This document shows positions 1 to 8,629 of a stretch of DNA of 64,000 bases, piece by piece. The first letter of the stretch is position 1. Each line of letters opens with the position of its first letter. Source of the stretch: Cohnella mopanensis (lineage in GTDB: Bacteria; Bacillota; Bacilli; Paenibacillales; Paenibacillaceae); NCBI RefSeq assembly GCF_022352055.1, contig NZ_JAKRWM010000031.1:1-64000 (forward strand), given 5' to 3'. The position numbers were made by a program, and so were the translations under genes. A model generated the notes under the pieces. The model did not search any database, was not told the DNA's origin, and worked only from the letters and a program-made list of their open reading frames with translations.

Positions 1-5
1 TATTT

Positions 6-43
6 AGACGAAGTTTCTCTTCCCAGAGGAACTTCGTCTTTTT
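6..43 (+). terminator. Intrinsic terminator of an upstream gene outside the window
   Basis: A hairpin with arms at 6-20 and 25-39 and a TCCC loop is followed by a T-run to 43. The stem is almost perfect, with one G-U pair. It looks like the end of a transcript that enters from the left. Confidence 0.8.
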
Positions 44-91
44 GCGTTATACGTTATAAATATTTAGTTACATAAATTAGTTATTTCCTAT

Positions 92-644
92 TTGCGTATT
101 CACTTGTGTTGGAATCCAATCGAATTCAAGGATGTAGAGAAGCACTGGGCGAAACGTGCCGTTAACGAAATGGGTTCGCGCATGGTCATTGAAGGTAAGG
201 GAAATGGAATGTTCAGCCCTGACCAGAACATCACCCGCGCCGAATATGCCGCAATTGTCGTACGAGGACTGGGACTAAAGCTTGAGCGAGGAGCAACGCC
301 ATTCAAAGACGTTAACCTAACCGATTGGTATAACGGGGCTATTCATACCGCTTACGAATATGGATTAATTAGTGGATATGAGGACGGAAGTTTCCGGCCA
401 AATGAGCAGATTACTCGTGAACAAGCCGCCGTCATCATGGCGAAGGCAATTGCAATGACGCCTCTACTAGATAAGCTTCCGGAGCGCCATGGTCGACTGC
501 CTACGGGCGGAAGTCATTTCAGGCAGAAAAGGGAACGAGCTTGCACCGCAAGTCTTTATCACCCGAGCGGAAGTAGCGATGATTATTCATTTCCCCGACG
601 GGAGCCTCTTATCGGACTGGAGGAAGGCTTTAGGTGAGCGATAG
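92..644 (+). pseudogene. Remnant of an S-layer homology (SLH) domain protein, 5'-truncated and frameshifted
   Basis: The reading frame from 92 encodes two recognisable SLH repeats: FKDVEKHWAKRAVNEM through ITRAEYAAIVVRG, then FKDVNLTDWYNGAIHTAYEYG through ITREQAAVIMAKA. The third repeat is broken. Its end (ISGRKGNELAPQ, then FITRAEVAMII) lies in another frame, ending at the TAG at 642-644, so a frameshift or small deletion falls near 465-500. No Shine-Dalgarno sequence, signal peptide or enzymatic part precedes the first repeat. In intact proteins the three SLH repeats anchor exported proteins to cell-wall polymers and often form the C-terminus. This is therefore the tail of a lost surface protein. 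Identity of the lost part cannot be told. Confidence 0.75.
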
Positions 645-820
645 AACAACTGCGTGGGAAATTATGAGGATTCCAATTGGAGCCCGCAAACATAGAACAA
701 GGGGGTCGTAAGAGGGTGAGCATGATGCGTGTGCAATTAACCGCTGGATGATCGAAGTCGGAGCGAGGGAATTAGAAGTTATGAACTCTTTCTGTTGAGC
801 CGGACTATTTCGTACGATTA

Positions 821-852
821 CGGAATAACGGCACGGGGGTGCTGTTATTCCG
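821..852. repeat. Palindrome, first copy of a repeated hairpin motif
   Basis: Arms at 821-834 and 839-852 pair over 14 bp with one G-U pair around a GGGG loop. The core is AATAACGGCAC...GTGCTGTTATT. No T-run follows, so it is not a usual terminator. Related palindromes lie at 937-960 and 986-1018, and a half copy (GCCGTTATT) at 892-900. Confidence 0.6.
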
Positions 853-936
853 AAGCAAAGCGTCATTTTTCTCGAAGTTAGAGTCCGCCACGCCGTTATT
901 TGGATTGAAATTCGAAGAAACGATCGATTGTTTTTG

Positions 937-960
937 AAATAGCGGTCCCCGGTGCCATTA
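937..960. repeat. Degenerate palindrome, second copy of the AATAACGGCAC motif
   Basis: AATAGCGGTCCCCGGTGCCATT is an imperfect inverted repeat on the same theme as 821-852. Several pairs are lost, which suggests an old copy. Confidence 0.4.
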
Positions 961-985
961 CAACTTAGCAAAGCGGAAATCCCTC

Positions 986-1018
986 CATGAATAACGGCAC
1001 CTGGTGTCGGTATACATG
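986..1018. repeat. Palindrome, third copy of the AATAACGGCAC motif
   Basis: CATGAATAACGGCAC and the facing arm ending in ATACATG form an imperfect inverted repeat around a short spacer. The left arm shares eleven bases with the arm at 824-834. The stretch 645-1165 holds nothing else recognisable; the only long open frame in it is on the minus strand, has no ribosome site and resembles nothing known. Confidence 0.5.
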
Positions 1019-1165
1019 AATCCCCTTTGGTTGCTAACCGGAGGGGGCCAAGCTCGTTATGGGATAACAAAGCAGATCATAATTCGCTGTTCCTTAATTG
1101 AATAAAGCTTTTGCGCCACCTACATACTAAGATTAAGTGGATTGGATAACGGATTACGTAACGCG

Positions 1166-1193
1166 TTGCATTTTCCGAAAAGCGGCGTATAAT
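1166..1193 (+). promoter_or_regulatory. Sigma-A-type promoter of the ctsR operon
   Basis: TTGCAT at 1166-1171 and TATAAT at 1188-1193 are separated by 16 bp. Transcription would begin near 1200, on top of the CtsR operator. Confidence 0.75.
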
Positions 1194-1201
1194 AAAACTA
1201 T

Positions 1202-1218
1202 AGTCAAAGAAAGTCAAA
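1202..1218 (+). promoter_or_regulatory. CtsR operator (heptad direct repeat)
   Basis: AGTCAAA-GAA-AGTCAAA matches the known CtsR box, a direct repeat of (A/G)GTCAAA with a three-base spacer. A third partial heptad (AGTCAGA) begins at 1218. The site covers the predicted transcription start, so CtsR would block its own operon until heat stress. Confidence 0.85.
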
Positions 1219-1304
1219 GTCAGATCAGCCCCTAAATGCTGAGCCGGATAGAGAGGTCTTAAGCGCTCATCCGTCGGCTTTCATCCATGAAAGGAGGTTG
1301 GACG

Positions 1305-1766
1305 TTGGCTAACATAACAGATCTGATCGAGGAGTACTTGAAACAAATATTGCAGAGCAGCTCGGAAGGCTCGGTTGAGATCCAAAGAAGCGACTTGGCC
1401 GACAAGTTCTCTTGCGTGCCATCGCAGATCAACTATGTTATCAGCACGAGATTTACGCTGGAGAAGGGCTACTTCGTGGAAAGCAAACGCGGAGGGGGAG
1501 GCTATATTCGGATTCAGCGAGTGAGTCTGCCTTCGTTGGAAGCCGTACAGCGCCACATCCAACAGACGGTTGGCGAGCAGATCGACCAGACGACAGCGGA
1601 AGGGCTTATTTATCAATTAGAGGAAGCTCGGTTCATCACGATGCGAGAAGCCCGCCTTCTCAAGACCGCTGTTTCCCGGGATGTATTGGCTTTGAAGTTG
1701 CCGCTCCGGGATGAGATTCGGGCTAAGCTCGTGAAGGCGATATTGATTGCCCTGCTGGCGAAATGA
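1305..1766 (+). CDS. ctsR: Transcriptional repressor CtsR of class III stress genes
   Basis: CtsR is a dimeric winged-helix repressor of clp genes that is released by heat and, in Bacilli, controlled through the McsB arginine kinase. The protein starts ANITDLIEEYLKQIL and carries the glycine-rich wing (KRGGGGYIRI), which is the heat sensor in the family. The TTG at 1305 is chosen as start because the ribosome site AAGGAGGT at 1291-1298 sits 6 bases upstream; the ATG at 1287 overlaps that site and would add six foreign residues. At 153 residues it has the usual length. First gene of ctsR-mcsA-mcsB-clpC, behind its own operator at 1202-1218. Confidence 0.95.
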   Translation: MANITDLIEEYLKQILQSSSEGSVEIQRSDLADKFSCVPSQINYVISTRFTLEKGYFVESKRGGGGYIRIQRVSLPSLEAVQRHIQQTVGEQIDQTTAEGLIYQLEEARFITMREARLLKTAVSRDVLALKLPLRDEIRAKLVKAILIALLAK

Positions 1767-1784
1767 GGAAAGGAGGCTTGTCCG

Positions 1785-2297
1785 ATGCAGTGCCAAGAAT
1801 GCGGCAAACGTCCGGCAACTCTTCATTTTACGAAAATCGTGAACGGAGAGAAGGCGGAATTGCACATTTGCGAATCGTGCGCTAGGGAGAAGGGAGAGCT
1901 TATTCCCGGAACCTCGAGCGGATTTTCCATTCACAATTTGCTCTCGGGCTTGCTTGATTTCGAGAACCCGAATCCGAACCCTATGGCTAAACCTCCTGCG
2001 GCCAAATGCGAAACTTGCGGAATGACATACACCCAGTTCAGCAAAATCGGCCGGTTCGGGTGCAGCCACTGCTATAAGCAATTCTCGGAAAGGCTTGATC
2101 CTTTGCTTAAACGGGTACATGGAAATACGGTGCATGTTGGCAAAGTGCCGAAGAGGGCAGGAGGAAGGCTTAAGACGAAGCGGGAGATCGATCGGCTTAA
2201 GAAGGAAATGCAAGGGCGCATCGAACGTGAAGACTTCGAGACCGCAGCTCAGCTGCGCGACCGGATTCGCGAGCTCGAGAAAGAAATGAGCGGCTGA
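1785..2297 (+). CDS. mcsA: McsA, zinc-finger activator of the McsB protein arginine kinase
   Basis: McsA binds and activates McsB and takes part in the heat and metal stress response. Four CXXC pairs are visible: C3/C6, C29/C32, C75/C78 and C93/C96, the pattern that binds metal in this family. The C-terminus (about 134-170) is a charged coiled-coil UVR-like motif (EDFETAAQLRDRIRELEKE) of the kind also found in ClpC and UvrB. 170 residues. It follows ctsR by 18 bp with the ribosome site AAAGGAGG. Confidence 0.95.
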   Translation: MQCQECGKRPATLHFTKIVNGEKAELHICESCAREKGELIPGTSSGFSIHNLLSGLLDFENPNPNPMAKPPAAKCETCGMTYTQFSKIGRFGCSHCYKQFSERLDPLLKRVHGNTVHVGKVPKRAGGRLKTKREIDRLKKEMQGRIEREDFETAAQLRDRIRELEKEMSG

Positions 2298-2313
2298 AGG
2301 GTAGGGGGACACA

Positions 2314-3378
2314 ATGACCAATCGGAAATTCGTCAAGCAAGCACTCAGTCAATGGATGGACGGCGAGGGTCCGGATTCTGAAGTCGTGATCAGCAGCCGA
2401 GTGCGCATCGCTCGCAATATACGCAATATGCCTTTTCCGCTAATGGCTGACCCTACCCAATCACACTCCGTGATGGAGCAGTTGCTCGGCGTGGCGGATA
2501 GCGGACGGTTAAACGGATTGGGCCAAATCGAACAAATTCGGCTATCCGAGCTAACCGAGCTTGAGAAGCTCGTTCTTGTCGAGAAGCACCTGATCAGTCC
2601 GAATCTGGCGAACGAATCCCGCAACGGGGCGTTAGTCTTAAGTCCTAACGAAGATATAAGCGTCATGATCAATGAGGAAGACCATTTGCGAATCCAATGC
2701 TTATGTTCCGGCTTTCAAGTGCACGAGGCATGGGATTCGGCAAGCAAGATCGACGATATCTTCGAAGAGCAGGTGGACTACGCTTTCGACGAGAAACATG
2801 GCTACCTAACGAGTTGTCCTACGAATGTAGGGACAGGAATTCGGGTATCGGTCATGATGCATTTGCCGGCTTTGGTCATGACGGGCCAGATTAACCGGAT
2901 CTTATCCGCCGTTACGCAGGTCGGTCTTGCGGTCAGAGGGCTTTACGGGGAAGGTAGCGAAGCGACGGGTAATCTGTTCCAAGTATCCAATCAGATTACG
3001 CTTGGCCAATCCGAGCAAGAGATCATCGAAAATTTATTTCAGGTCGCGCGTCAAATGATCGAACACGAGAAGTCGGCCAGGAGTAAGCTAATATCCGAAT
3101 CCCGCCTGCGGGTGGAAGATCGGGTTCGCAGATCGTTCGGGGTGTTGTCCCAAGCGATGATCATGGATTCTAAAGAAGCATCGCAACGGTTGTCCGACAT
3201 CCGTCTGGGCGTTCATCTAGGTTTGCTTCCGGAAGTGGACCAGACAACCTTGAACGAACTTCTCGTGTCGACGCAGCCCGGATTTCTGCAGATGACATTC
3301 GGAGAAGCAATGGGTCCGGAAGACAGGGATAGATCAAGAGCGGAATTAATCCGATCACGACTGGCAACTATTTCATAA
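2314..3378 (+). CDS. mcsB: McsB, protein arginine kinase
   Basis: McsB phosphorylates arginines, marking proteins for the ClpCP protease, and also inactivates CtsR. The sequence belongs to the ATP:guanido phosphotransferase family: the N-terminal SSRVRIARNIRN motif, the substrate segment CPTNVGTGIRVSV with its conserved cysteine, and the nucleotide-binding RGLYGEGSEATGNLFQVSN segment. 354 residues, typical of bacterial McsB. The spacing to mcsA and clpC (16 and 35 bp) shows one transcript. Confidence 0.96.
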   Translation: MTNRKFVKQALSQWMDGEGPDSEVVISSRVRIARNIRNMPFPLMADPTQSHSVMEQLLGVADSGRLNGLGQIEQIRLSELTELEKLVLVEKHLISPNLANESRNGALVLSPNEDISVMINEEDHLRIQCLCSGFQVHEAWDSASKIDDIFEEQVDYAFDEKHGYLTSCPTNVGTGIRVSVMMHLPALVMTGQINRILSAVTQVGLAVRGLYGEGSEATGNLFQVSNQITLGQSEQEIIENLFQVARQMIEHEKSARSKLISESRLRVEDRVRRSFGVLSQAMIMDSKEASQRLSDIRLGVHLGLLPEVDQTTLNELLVSTQPGFLQMTFGEAMGPEDRDRSRAELIRSRLATIS

Positions 3379-3413
3379 ATGTTTTATTCTTAACTTTATA
3401 GGAGGTGTGTCTC

Positions 3414-5861
3414 ATGATGTTTGGTAGATTCACGGAACGTGCACAGAAGGTATTGGCCTTGGCTCAAGAAGAAGCGGTGCGTTTGGGACACAATAATATC
3501 GGTACAGAACATATTCTGCTCGGGTTGATCCGGGAAGGGGAAAGCATCGCAGCTAAAGCTCTTATCGCGCTAGGCCTCGGTTTGGAGAAAATCCAAGACG
3601 AAGTCGAATCGCTGATCGGCCGCGGGCAAGAACAGCCCACGAATATCGCATACACTCCGCGCGCTAAGAAAGTGATCGAGCTTTCCATGGATGAAGCACG
3701 CAAGCTTGGCCACACCTACGTTGGCACGGAGCATATTTTGCTCGGTCTTATTCGCGAAGGTGAAGGCGTTGCGGCTCGCGTTCTGAATAATCTAGGGATC
3801 AGCTTAAATAAAGCACGCCAGCAAGTTCTGCAATTGCTAGGCAGCAACGAAAGCGTGTCGCAGAATCACGGTCCGTCCGCTAACGTAAGCACGCCGACTT
3901 TGGACGGTCTTGCCCGTGATCTGACTGCTAGCGCGCGAGAAGGCAACATCGATCCGGTCATCGGCCGGCAGAAGGAAATCGAACGCGTGATTCAGGTATT
4001 GTCCCGCCGGACGAAAAATAATCCGGTTCTAATCGGGGAGCCGGGTGTAGGTAAAACGGCTATCGCCGAAGGACTTGCGCAGAAAATCGTAAACAACGAA
4101 ATTCCTGAGACGCTGCGCGATAAACGTGTCATGACGCTCGATATGGGTTCCGTCGTTGCGGGCACGAAATACCGCGGGGAGTTCGAAGACCGCCTGAAAA
4201 AAATCATGGACGAAATTCGCCAAGCCGGCAACGTGATCCTGTTCATAGACGAGCTTCATACGTTGATCGGAGCAGGCGGCGCGGAGGGCGCGATCGATGC
4301 TTCCAACATTCTCAAGCCGGCTCTTGCTCGCGGCGAACTGCAATGTATCGGAGCGACGACGCTGGACGAATACCGCAAATATATCGAGAAGGACGCAGCA
4401 TTGGAACGCCGGTTCCAGCCGATTACGGTAGATCAACCGACGCCTGAGGAAGCGATCCAAATCCTGCACGGCCTGCGCGATCGCTATGAGGCGCATCACC
4501 GGGTTAAAATTACGGATGAAGCGATCGAAGCCGCGGTGAAATTGTCCGATCGTTACATTCCGGATCGTTTCCTGCCCGACAAAGCGATCGATTTGATCGA
4601 CGAAGCGGGATCGAAAGTAAGATTGAACTCGTACACGGTACCGCCAAACCTGAAACAGTTGGAAACAAGGCTGGAGGATATCCGCAAAGAGAAAGATGCA
4701 GCCGTTCAGAGCCAAGAGTTCGAGAAAGCTGCCGCCCTTCGCGATACGGAACAGAAAATTCGCGAAGAACTCGATCATACGAAAAACTTGTGGAAAGAAA
4801 AACAAGGCAGAACCGATTCCGAAGTTACGCCTGAGGATATCGCCCAAGTGGTCGCTAGCTGGACCGGCATTCCGGTCAGCAAGCTTGCGGAGGAAGAAAC
4901 CGAGCGTTTGCTGAAGATGGAGAGCATCCTTCACGATCGCGTCATCGGTCAAGACGAAGCCGTCAAATCCGTATCCAGAGCGATTCGCCGGGCCCGTGCC
5001 GGCCTGAAGGATCCGAAGCGCCCTATGGGTTCCTTTATCTTCCTTGGACCAACGGGAGTCGGTAAGACGGAGCTTGCCAGAGCGATCGCGGAAGCGATGT
5101 TCGGCGACGAGAATGCCGTTATCCGGATCGATATGTCGGAGTATATGGAGAAGCATTCCACCTCGCGTCTCGTCGGAGCGCCTCCGGGATACGTCGGTTA
5201 CGAAGAAGGCGGCCAATTGACGGAGAAAGTACGGCGCAAGCCATACTCCGTCGTATTGCTCGACGAAATCGAGAAAGCCCATCCGGAAGTATTCAACGTC
5301 TTGCTGCAGGTACTCGAAGACGGTCGCTTGACCGATTCAAAGGGCCGCTCCGTAGACTTCCGCAATACGCTGATCATCATGACGTCCAACGTCGGGGCAG
5401 AGCAAATCAAGAAAAACTCGACGCTCGGCTTCACGGCAACTCAAGACGCCGGCCGCGATTATCAGAATATGAAGGATAAAGTGCTTGGCGAGCTGAAGAA
5501 ATCATTCCGTCCGGAGTTTTTGAACCGGATCGACGAATCGATCGTGTTCCACCCGCTTACGGAGGAGCATATCGCCGAGATCGTAACGCTTATGGCAGAC
5601 GATCTTCGCAAGCGCCTTGTCGAGCATAACGTTAGCTTCGAGCTTACGGAATCCGCTAAGGCGTTCCTGGCGAAGGAAGGCTTCGATCCGCAATACGGAG
5701 CCCGTCCATTGCGCAGAGCGATCCAGAAGCATATCGAGGATCGGTTGTCCGAAGACTTGTTGCTTGGCAAAATCACGAAAGGCAACGCGCTTCTCATCGA
5801 CGAGGAGAACGGCGGTCTTGTCGTGAAACAGAAAGACGGAATCGAGCTAACGAAAGCCTGA
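3414..5861 (+). CDS. clpC: ClpC, AAA+ unfoldase of the ClpCP protease
   Basis: ClpC unfolds substrates and feeds them to ClpP; in Bacilli it recognises arginine-phosphorylated proteins. Two Clp-N repeats fill about residues 1-150, the second beginning at IAYTPRAKKVIELS. The first AAA+ module has Walker A GEPGVGKT at 208-215, then the coiled-coil middle domain with a UVR-like segment (SQEFEKAAALRD) that binds McsB/MecA. The second AAA+ module has GPTGVGKT at 545-552. The start is the ATG at 3414 (MMFGRFTERAQKVL), behind AGGAGGTG; the GTG at 3405 lies inside the ribosome site. 815 residues. Last gene of the CtsR operon. Confidence 0.97.
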   Translation: MMFGRFTERAQKVLALAQEEAVRLGHNNIGTEHILLGLIREGESIAAKALIALGLGLEKIQDEVESLIGRGQEQPTNIAYTPRAKKVIELSMDEARKLGHTYVGTEHILLGLIREGEGVAARVLNNLGISLNKARQQVLQLLGSNESVSQNHGPSANVSTPTLDGLARDLTASAREGNIDPVIGRQKEIERVIQVLSRRTKNNPVLIGEPGVGKTAIAEGLAQKIVNNEIPETLRDKRVMTLDMGSVVAGTKYRGEFEDRLKKIMDEIRQAGNVILFIDELHTLIGAGGAEGAIDASNILKPALARGELQCIGATTLDEYRKYIEKDAALERRFQPITVDQPTPEEAIQILHGLRDRYEAHHRVKITDEAIEAAVKLSDRYIPDRFLPDKAIDLIDEAGSKVRLNSYTVPPNLKQLETRLEDIRKEKDAAVQSQEFEKAAALRDTEQKIREELDHTKNLWKEKQGRTDSEVTPEDIAQVVASWTGIPVSKLAEEETERLLKMESILHDRVIGQDEAVKSVSRAIRRARAGLKDPKRPMGSFIFLGPTGVGKTELARAIAEAMFGDENAVIRIDMSEYMEKHSTSRLVGAPPGYVGYEEGGQLTEKVRRKPYSVVLLDEIEKAHPEVFNVLLQVLEDGRLTDSKGRSVDFRNTLIIMTSNVGAEQIKKNSTLGFTATQDAGRDYQNMKDKVLGELKKSFRPEFLNRIDESIVFHPLTEEHIAEIVTLMADDLRKRLVEHNVSFELTESAKAFLAKEGFDPQYGARPLRRAIQKHIEDRLSEDLLLGKITKGNALLIDEENGGLVVKQKDGIELTKA

Positions 5862-5878
5862 TCCTAATAAATAATTAA

Positions 5879-5927
5879 AGGGCTCTCCGCAACGCCTTCA
5901 TCGGCGTCCGTGCGGAGAGTCCTTTTT
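5879..5927 (+). terminator. Intrinsic terminator after clpC
   Basis: Arms AGGGCTCTCCGCA (5879-5891) and TGCGGAGAGTCCT (5911-5923) pair with one G-U, an inner ACGCC/GGCGT extends the stem, and a T-run follows. It separates the CtsR operon from radA. Confidence 0.9.
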
Positions 5928-5975
5928 CATGGTAAAATTCTCGTATATAGAAGCGATAAAGGAGCCGTTATCTCA

Positions 5976-7343
5976 ATGGCCAAGGTCAAAACAAAATTCG
6001 CCTGCACGCAATGTGGGACGGAATCCCCGAAGTGGATGGGCAAGTGCCCAGGCTGCCACGAGTGGAACACCATGGTCGAAGAGACCGAGACGGAAATCAA
6101 AGCACCGGTTGGACGGAGTGAGTTACTCCGGACGAAAGAAAAAGCACGTGCCATCATAGATATAGAAAGTGGGCGAGAGCCGCGGATTTCCACGGGCTTG
6201 TCCGAGCTGAATCGGGTTCTCGGAGGAGGGCTCGTGCCGGGCTCGTTAATGCTGGTCGGTGGAGACCCGGGCATCGGTAAATCGACGCTGTTGCTGCAAG
6301 CTTCTTATTCCTTGTCTACGCAAGGTTTGAAGGTGCTTTACGTGTCCGGGGAGGAATCGGTTCGCCAAACGAAGCTGAGGGCCGATCGTCTTGGGGCGCT
6401 GAACGATAAGCTGTACGTGTTGTGCGAGACGAATCTTGAGGTGATCGAGGAAGCGATAACGGAAGTGGGACCGGATTTCCTCGTCATCGACTCCATCCAA
6501 ACCGTGTATCGCCCGGAAGTCGCTTCGGCTCCGGGAAGCGTAGCTCAAGTCAGGGAATGCACGGCTCATTTTATGAGAATATCGAAGATTAACGGAGTGG
6601 CCACCGTATTGGTCGGACACGTGACCAAGGAAGGAGCAATCGCCGGGCCTCGCCTGCTCGAGCATATGGTCGATTGCGTGCTCTACTTCGAAGGAGAACG
6701 GCATCATACTTATCGTATTCTGCGCGCGGTCAAGAATCGCTTCGGCTCCACGAACGAAATCGGAATATTCGATATGACGGAGGACGGCTTGCGAGAGGTC
6801 GTGAATCCGTCCGAGTTGTTCCTGTCGGAAAGGCCGTTAGGCGTATCGGGCTCTACTGTTGTTGCTAGCATGGAGGGGACGAGACCGGTGTTGGTGGAAT
6901 TACAGGCTCTCGTTTCTCCGACCCATTTTCCGTCGCCGCGACGGATGGCATCCGGTTTCGATCATCATCGGATGTCTCTAGTCATCGCGGTTCTCGAGAA
7001 GCGCATGGGAATGTTCCTGCAAAATCAGGATGCTTACTTAAATGTAGCGGGCGGGGTTAAGCTAGATGAACCGGCAACGGATTTAGCGGCGGCTGTGAGC
7101 CTCGCATCAAGCTTTAAGGATTCTCCGACCAAGCCGTTCGACGTCATCTTCGGCGAAGTAGGCCTTACGGGGGAAGTAAGAGCGGTATCCAGAGCCGAGC
7201 AGCGGGTGAAGGAAGCGCATAAGCTAGGCTTCAAACGCGTCATCTTGCCGGAGGCGAGCATGAAGGGATGGCAGGCTCCCAAGGACATTACGCTGATCGG
7301 CGTCAGAACGGTTGCGGAAGCTCTTAAAGCCGCTTTGGAATAG
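5976..7343 (+). CDS. radA: RadA, DNA repair and recombination ATPase/helicase
   Basis: RadA (Sms) drives branch migration and D-loop extension during recombination. The N-terminus has a four-cysteine zinc finger (CTQCGTESPKWMGKCPGC). A RecA-like core follows with Walker A GDPGIGKST and the RadA-specific KNRFG motif (about residue 260), then a Lon-protease-like C-terminal domain (NVAGGVKLDEPATDLA). The ATG at 5976 behind AAGGAG is the start; upstream in-frame codons lie in the clpC terminator. 455 residues. Followed by disA, as in other Bacilli. Confidence 0.96.
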   Translation: MAKVKTKFACTQCGTESPKWMGKCPGCHEWNTMVEETETEIKAPVGRSELLRTKEKARAIIDIESGREPRISTGLSELNRVLGGGLVPGSLMLVGGDPGIGKSTLLLQASYSLSTQGLKVLYVSGEESVRQTKLRADRLGALNDKLYVLCETNLEVIEEAITEVGPDFLVIDSIQTVYRPEVASAPGSVAQVRECTAHFMRISKINGVATVLVGHVTKEGAIAGPRLLEHMVDCVLYFEGERHHTYRILRAVKNRFGSTNEIGIFDMTEDGLREVVNPSELFLSERPLGVSGSTVVASMEGTRPVLVELQALVSPTHFPSPRRMASGFDHHRMSLVIAVLEKRMGMFLQNQDAYLNVAGGVKLDEPATDLAAAVSLASSFKDSPTKPFDVIFGEVGLTGEVRAVSRAEQRVKEAHKLGFKRVILPEASMKGWQAPKDITLIGVRTVAEALKAALE

Positions 7344-7361
7344 GGGGGTATCGATGACAAC

Positions 7362-8471
7362 ATGAAAGATCATAAAGATAGAGATCCTAAGGATAAGGAA
7401 CGCACTCAACAGGAGAAAACGATGAATTTGCTGCTGCAGATGGTGGCACCAGGCACCCCGTTTCGCGATGGGCTTGAGAACGTGCTACGGGCCAAAACCG
7501 GTGCGCTCATCGTTGTGGGCTACAGTCCGGAAGTGATGGAAGTCGTGGATGGCGGCTTCTCCATCAACTGCGATTTCAGCCCCAATTATTTGTATGAATT
7601 GGCCAAGATGGACGGTGCCATCATCCTTAACGAGGACGTCAAAAGGATACTGTACGCCAACACCCAGCTAATCCCGGATTCCTCGATCAGCTCGTCGGAA
7701 ACGGGAATTCGCCACCGAACGGCGGAGCGGGTCGCCAAGCAGACGGGGAAGCTCGTCGTATCAATCTCTCAGCGCCGTAACGTCATTACCCTGTACCAAG
7801 GCCAACTCCGCTATGCGCTTAAAGAGATGGGAGTCATCTTGACGAAGGCGAATCAAGCGATCCAGACGTTAGAGAAATATCGTGCGGTCTTCACTCAAGC
7901 GCTGACGAACTTGTCTGCGCTGGAATTCGAAGAACTGGTTACGATGCATGAGGTCGCGCACGTCATTCAGCGTGCCGAGATGGTATTGCGGATCAACAAC
8001 GAGATTAACCGCTATGTGCTGGAACTGGGTAACGAGGGTAGATTGATCAGCATGCAGAAGGAAGAGTTGGTCGGGGCGGCCGAGGAAGAAGCATGGCTGC
8101 TGCTTAGGGATTATGCCAAGGATGACGGGGAAACGAAAGTGCGTGAAATTCAGGCGGCTATTCGAAAGTTATCGTCTGAGGAGCTTCTCGATTCCGCTTT
8201 GTTAATCCGCATTCTCGGATATCCATCCTTGAGCTCCGTCGTCGAAGAAGGATTGTTGCCTAGAGGTTACCGGATGCTTAGCAAGATTCCCCGATTGCCA
8301 AGTGTTATCATCCATAATTTGGTCGAACGGTTCTGTGCTTTGCCGCATATCGTCATGGCGTCCATTGAAGAATTGGACGAAGTGGACGGGATCGGGGAGG
8401 TTCGGGCAAGAGCGATTAAAGAGGGGTTGAAACGGATCCAAGAGCAGGTGTTTGTTGACAGACAGATATAA
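7362..8471 (+). CDS. disA: DisA, DNA-integrity scanning diadenylate cyclase
   Basis: DisA makes cyclic di-AMP from two ATP and signals chromosome integrity, notably before sporulation. The DAC domain shows both catalytic motifs, DGA at 84-86 and RHRT at 117-120. A helical spine follows, and the C-terminal helix-hairpin-helix region (about 300-369, with VDGIGEVRARAIKEGL) binds branched DNA. 369 residues, slightly long at the N-terminus because of a charged lysine/aspartate-rich stretch. It follows radA by 18 bp and probably shares its transcript. Confidence 0.96.
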   Translation: MKDHKDRDPKDKERTQQEKTMNLLLQMVAPGTPFRDGLENVLRAKTGALIVVGYSPEVMEVVDGGFSINCDFSPNYLYELAKMDGAIILNEDVKRILYANTQLIPDSSISSSETGIRHRTAERVAKQTGKLVVSISQRRNVITLYQGQLRYALKEMGVILTKANQAIQTLEKYRAVFTQALTNLSALEFEELVTMHEVAHVIQRAEMVLRINNEINRYVLELGNEGRLISMQKEELVGAAEEEAWLLLRDYAKDDGETKVREIQAAIRKLSSEELLDSALLIRILGYPSLSSVVEEGLLPRGYRMLSKIPRLPSVIIHNLVERFCALPHIVMASIEELDEVDGIGEVRARAIKEGLKRIQEQVFVDRQI

Positions 8472-8629
8472 GGGGAATACAATTGGAAATGTTCTTCAAT
8501 TTGCGCAGATTTAAGAAAGCGCACCCTTTAGGCGATGTTTAGATCTCCGCTATCATCTCGAATGAATGCGCCGGAAGGCCGCGCTTAACATTCTGGTCAA
8601 TAGGGTATAGTAAAGTCGAGGTGGCAAAC

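Noticed and set aside
630..1070. 146-codon open frame on the minus strand
   Set aside because: No ribosome site, no recognisable similarity, and it runs through the palindromes and the end of the pseudogene.
4029..5282. Long open frame (417 codons) on the minus strand inside clpC
   Set aside because: It mirrors the strongly coding clpC strand; its sequence is arginine- and phenylalanine-rich shadow sequence with no motif.
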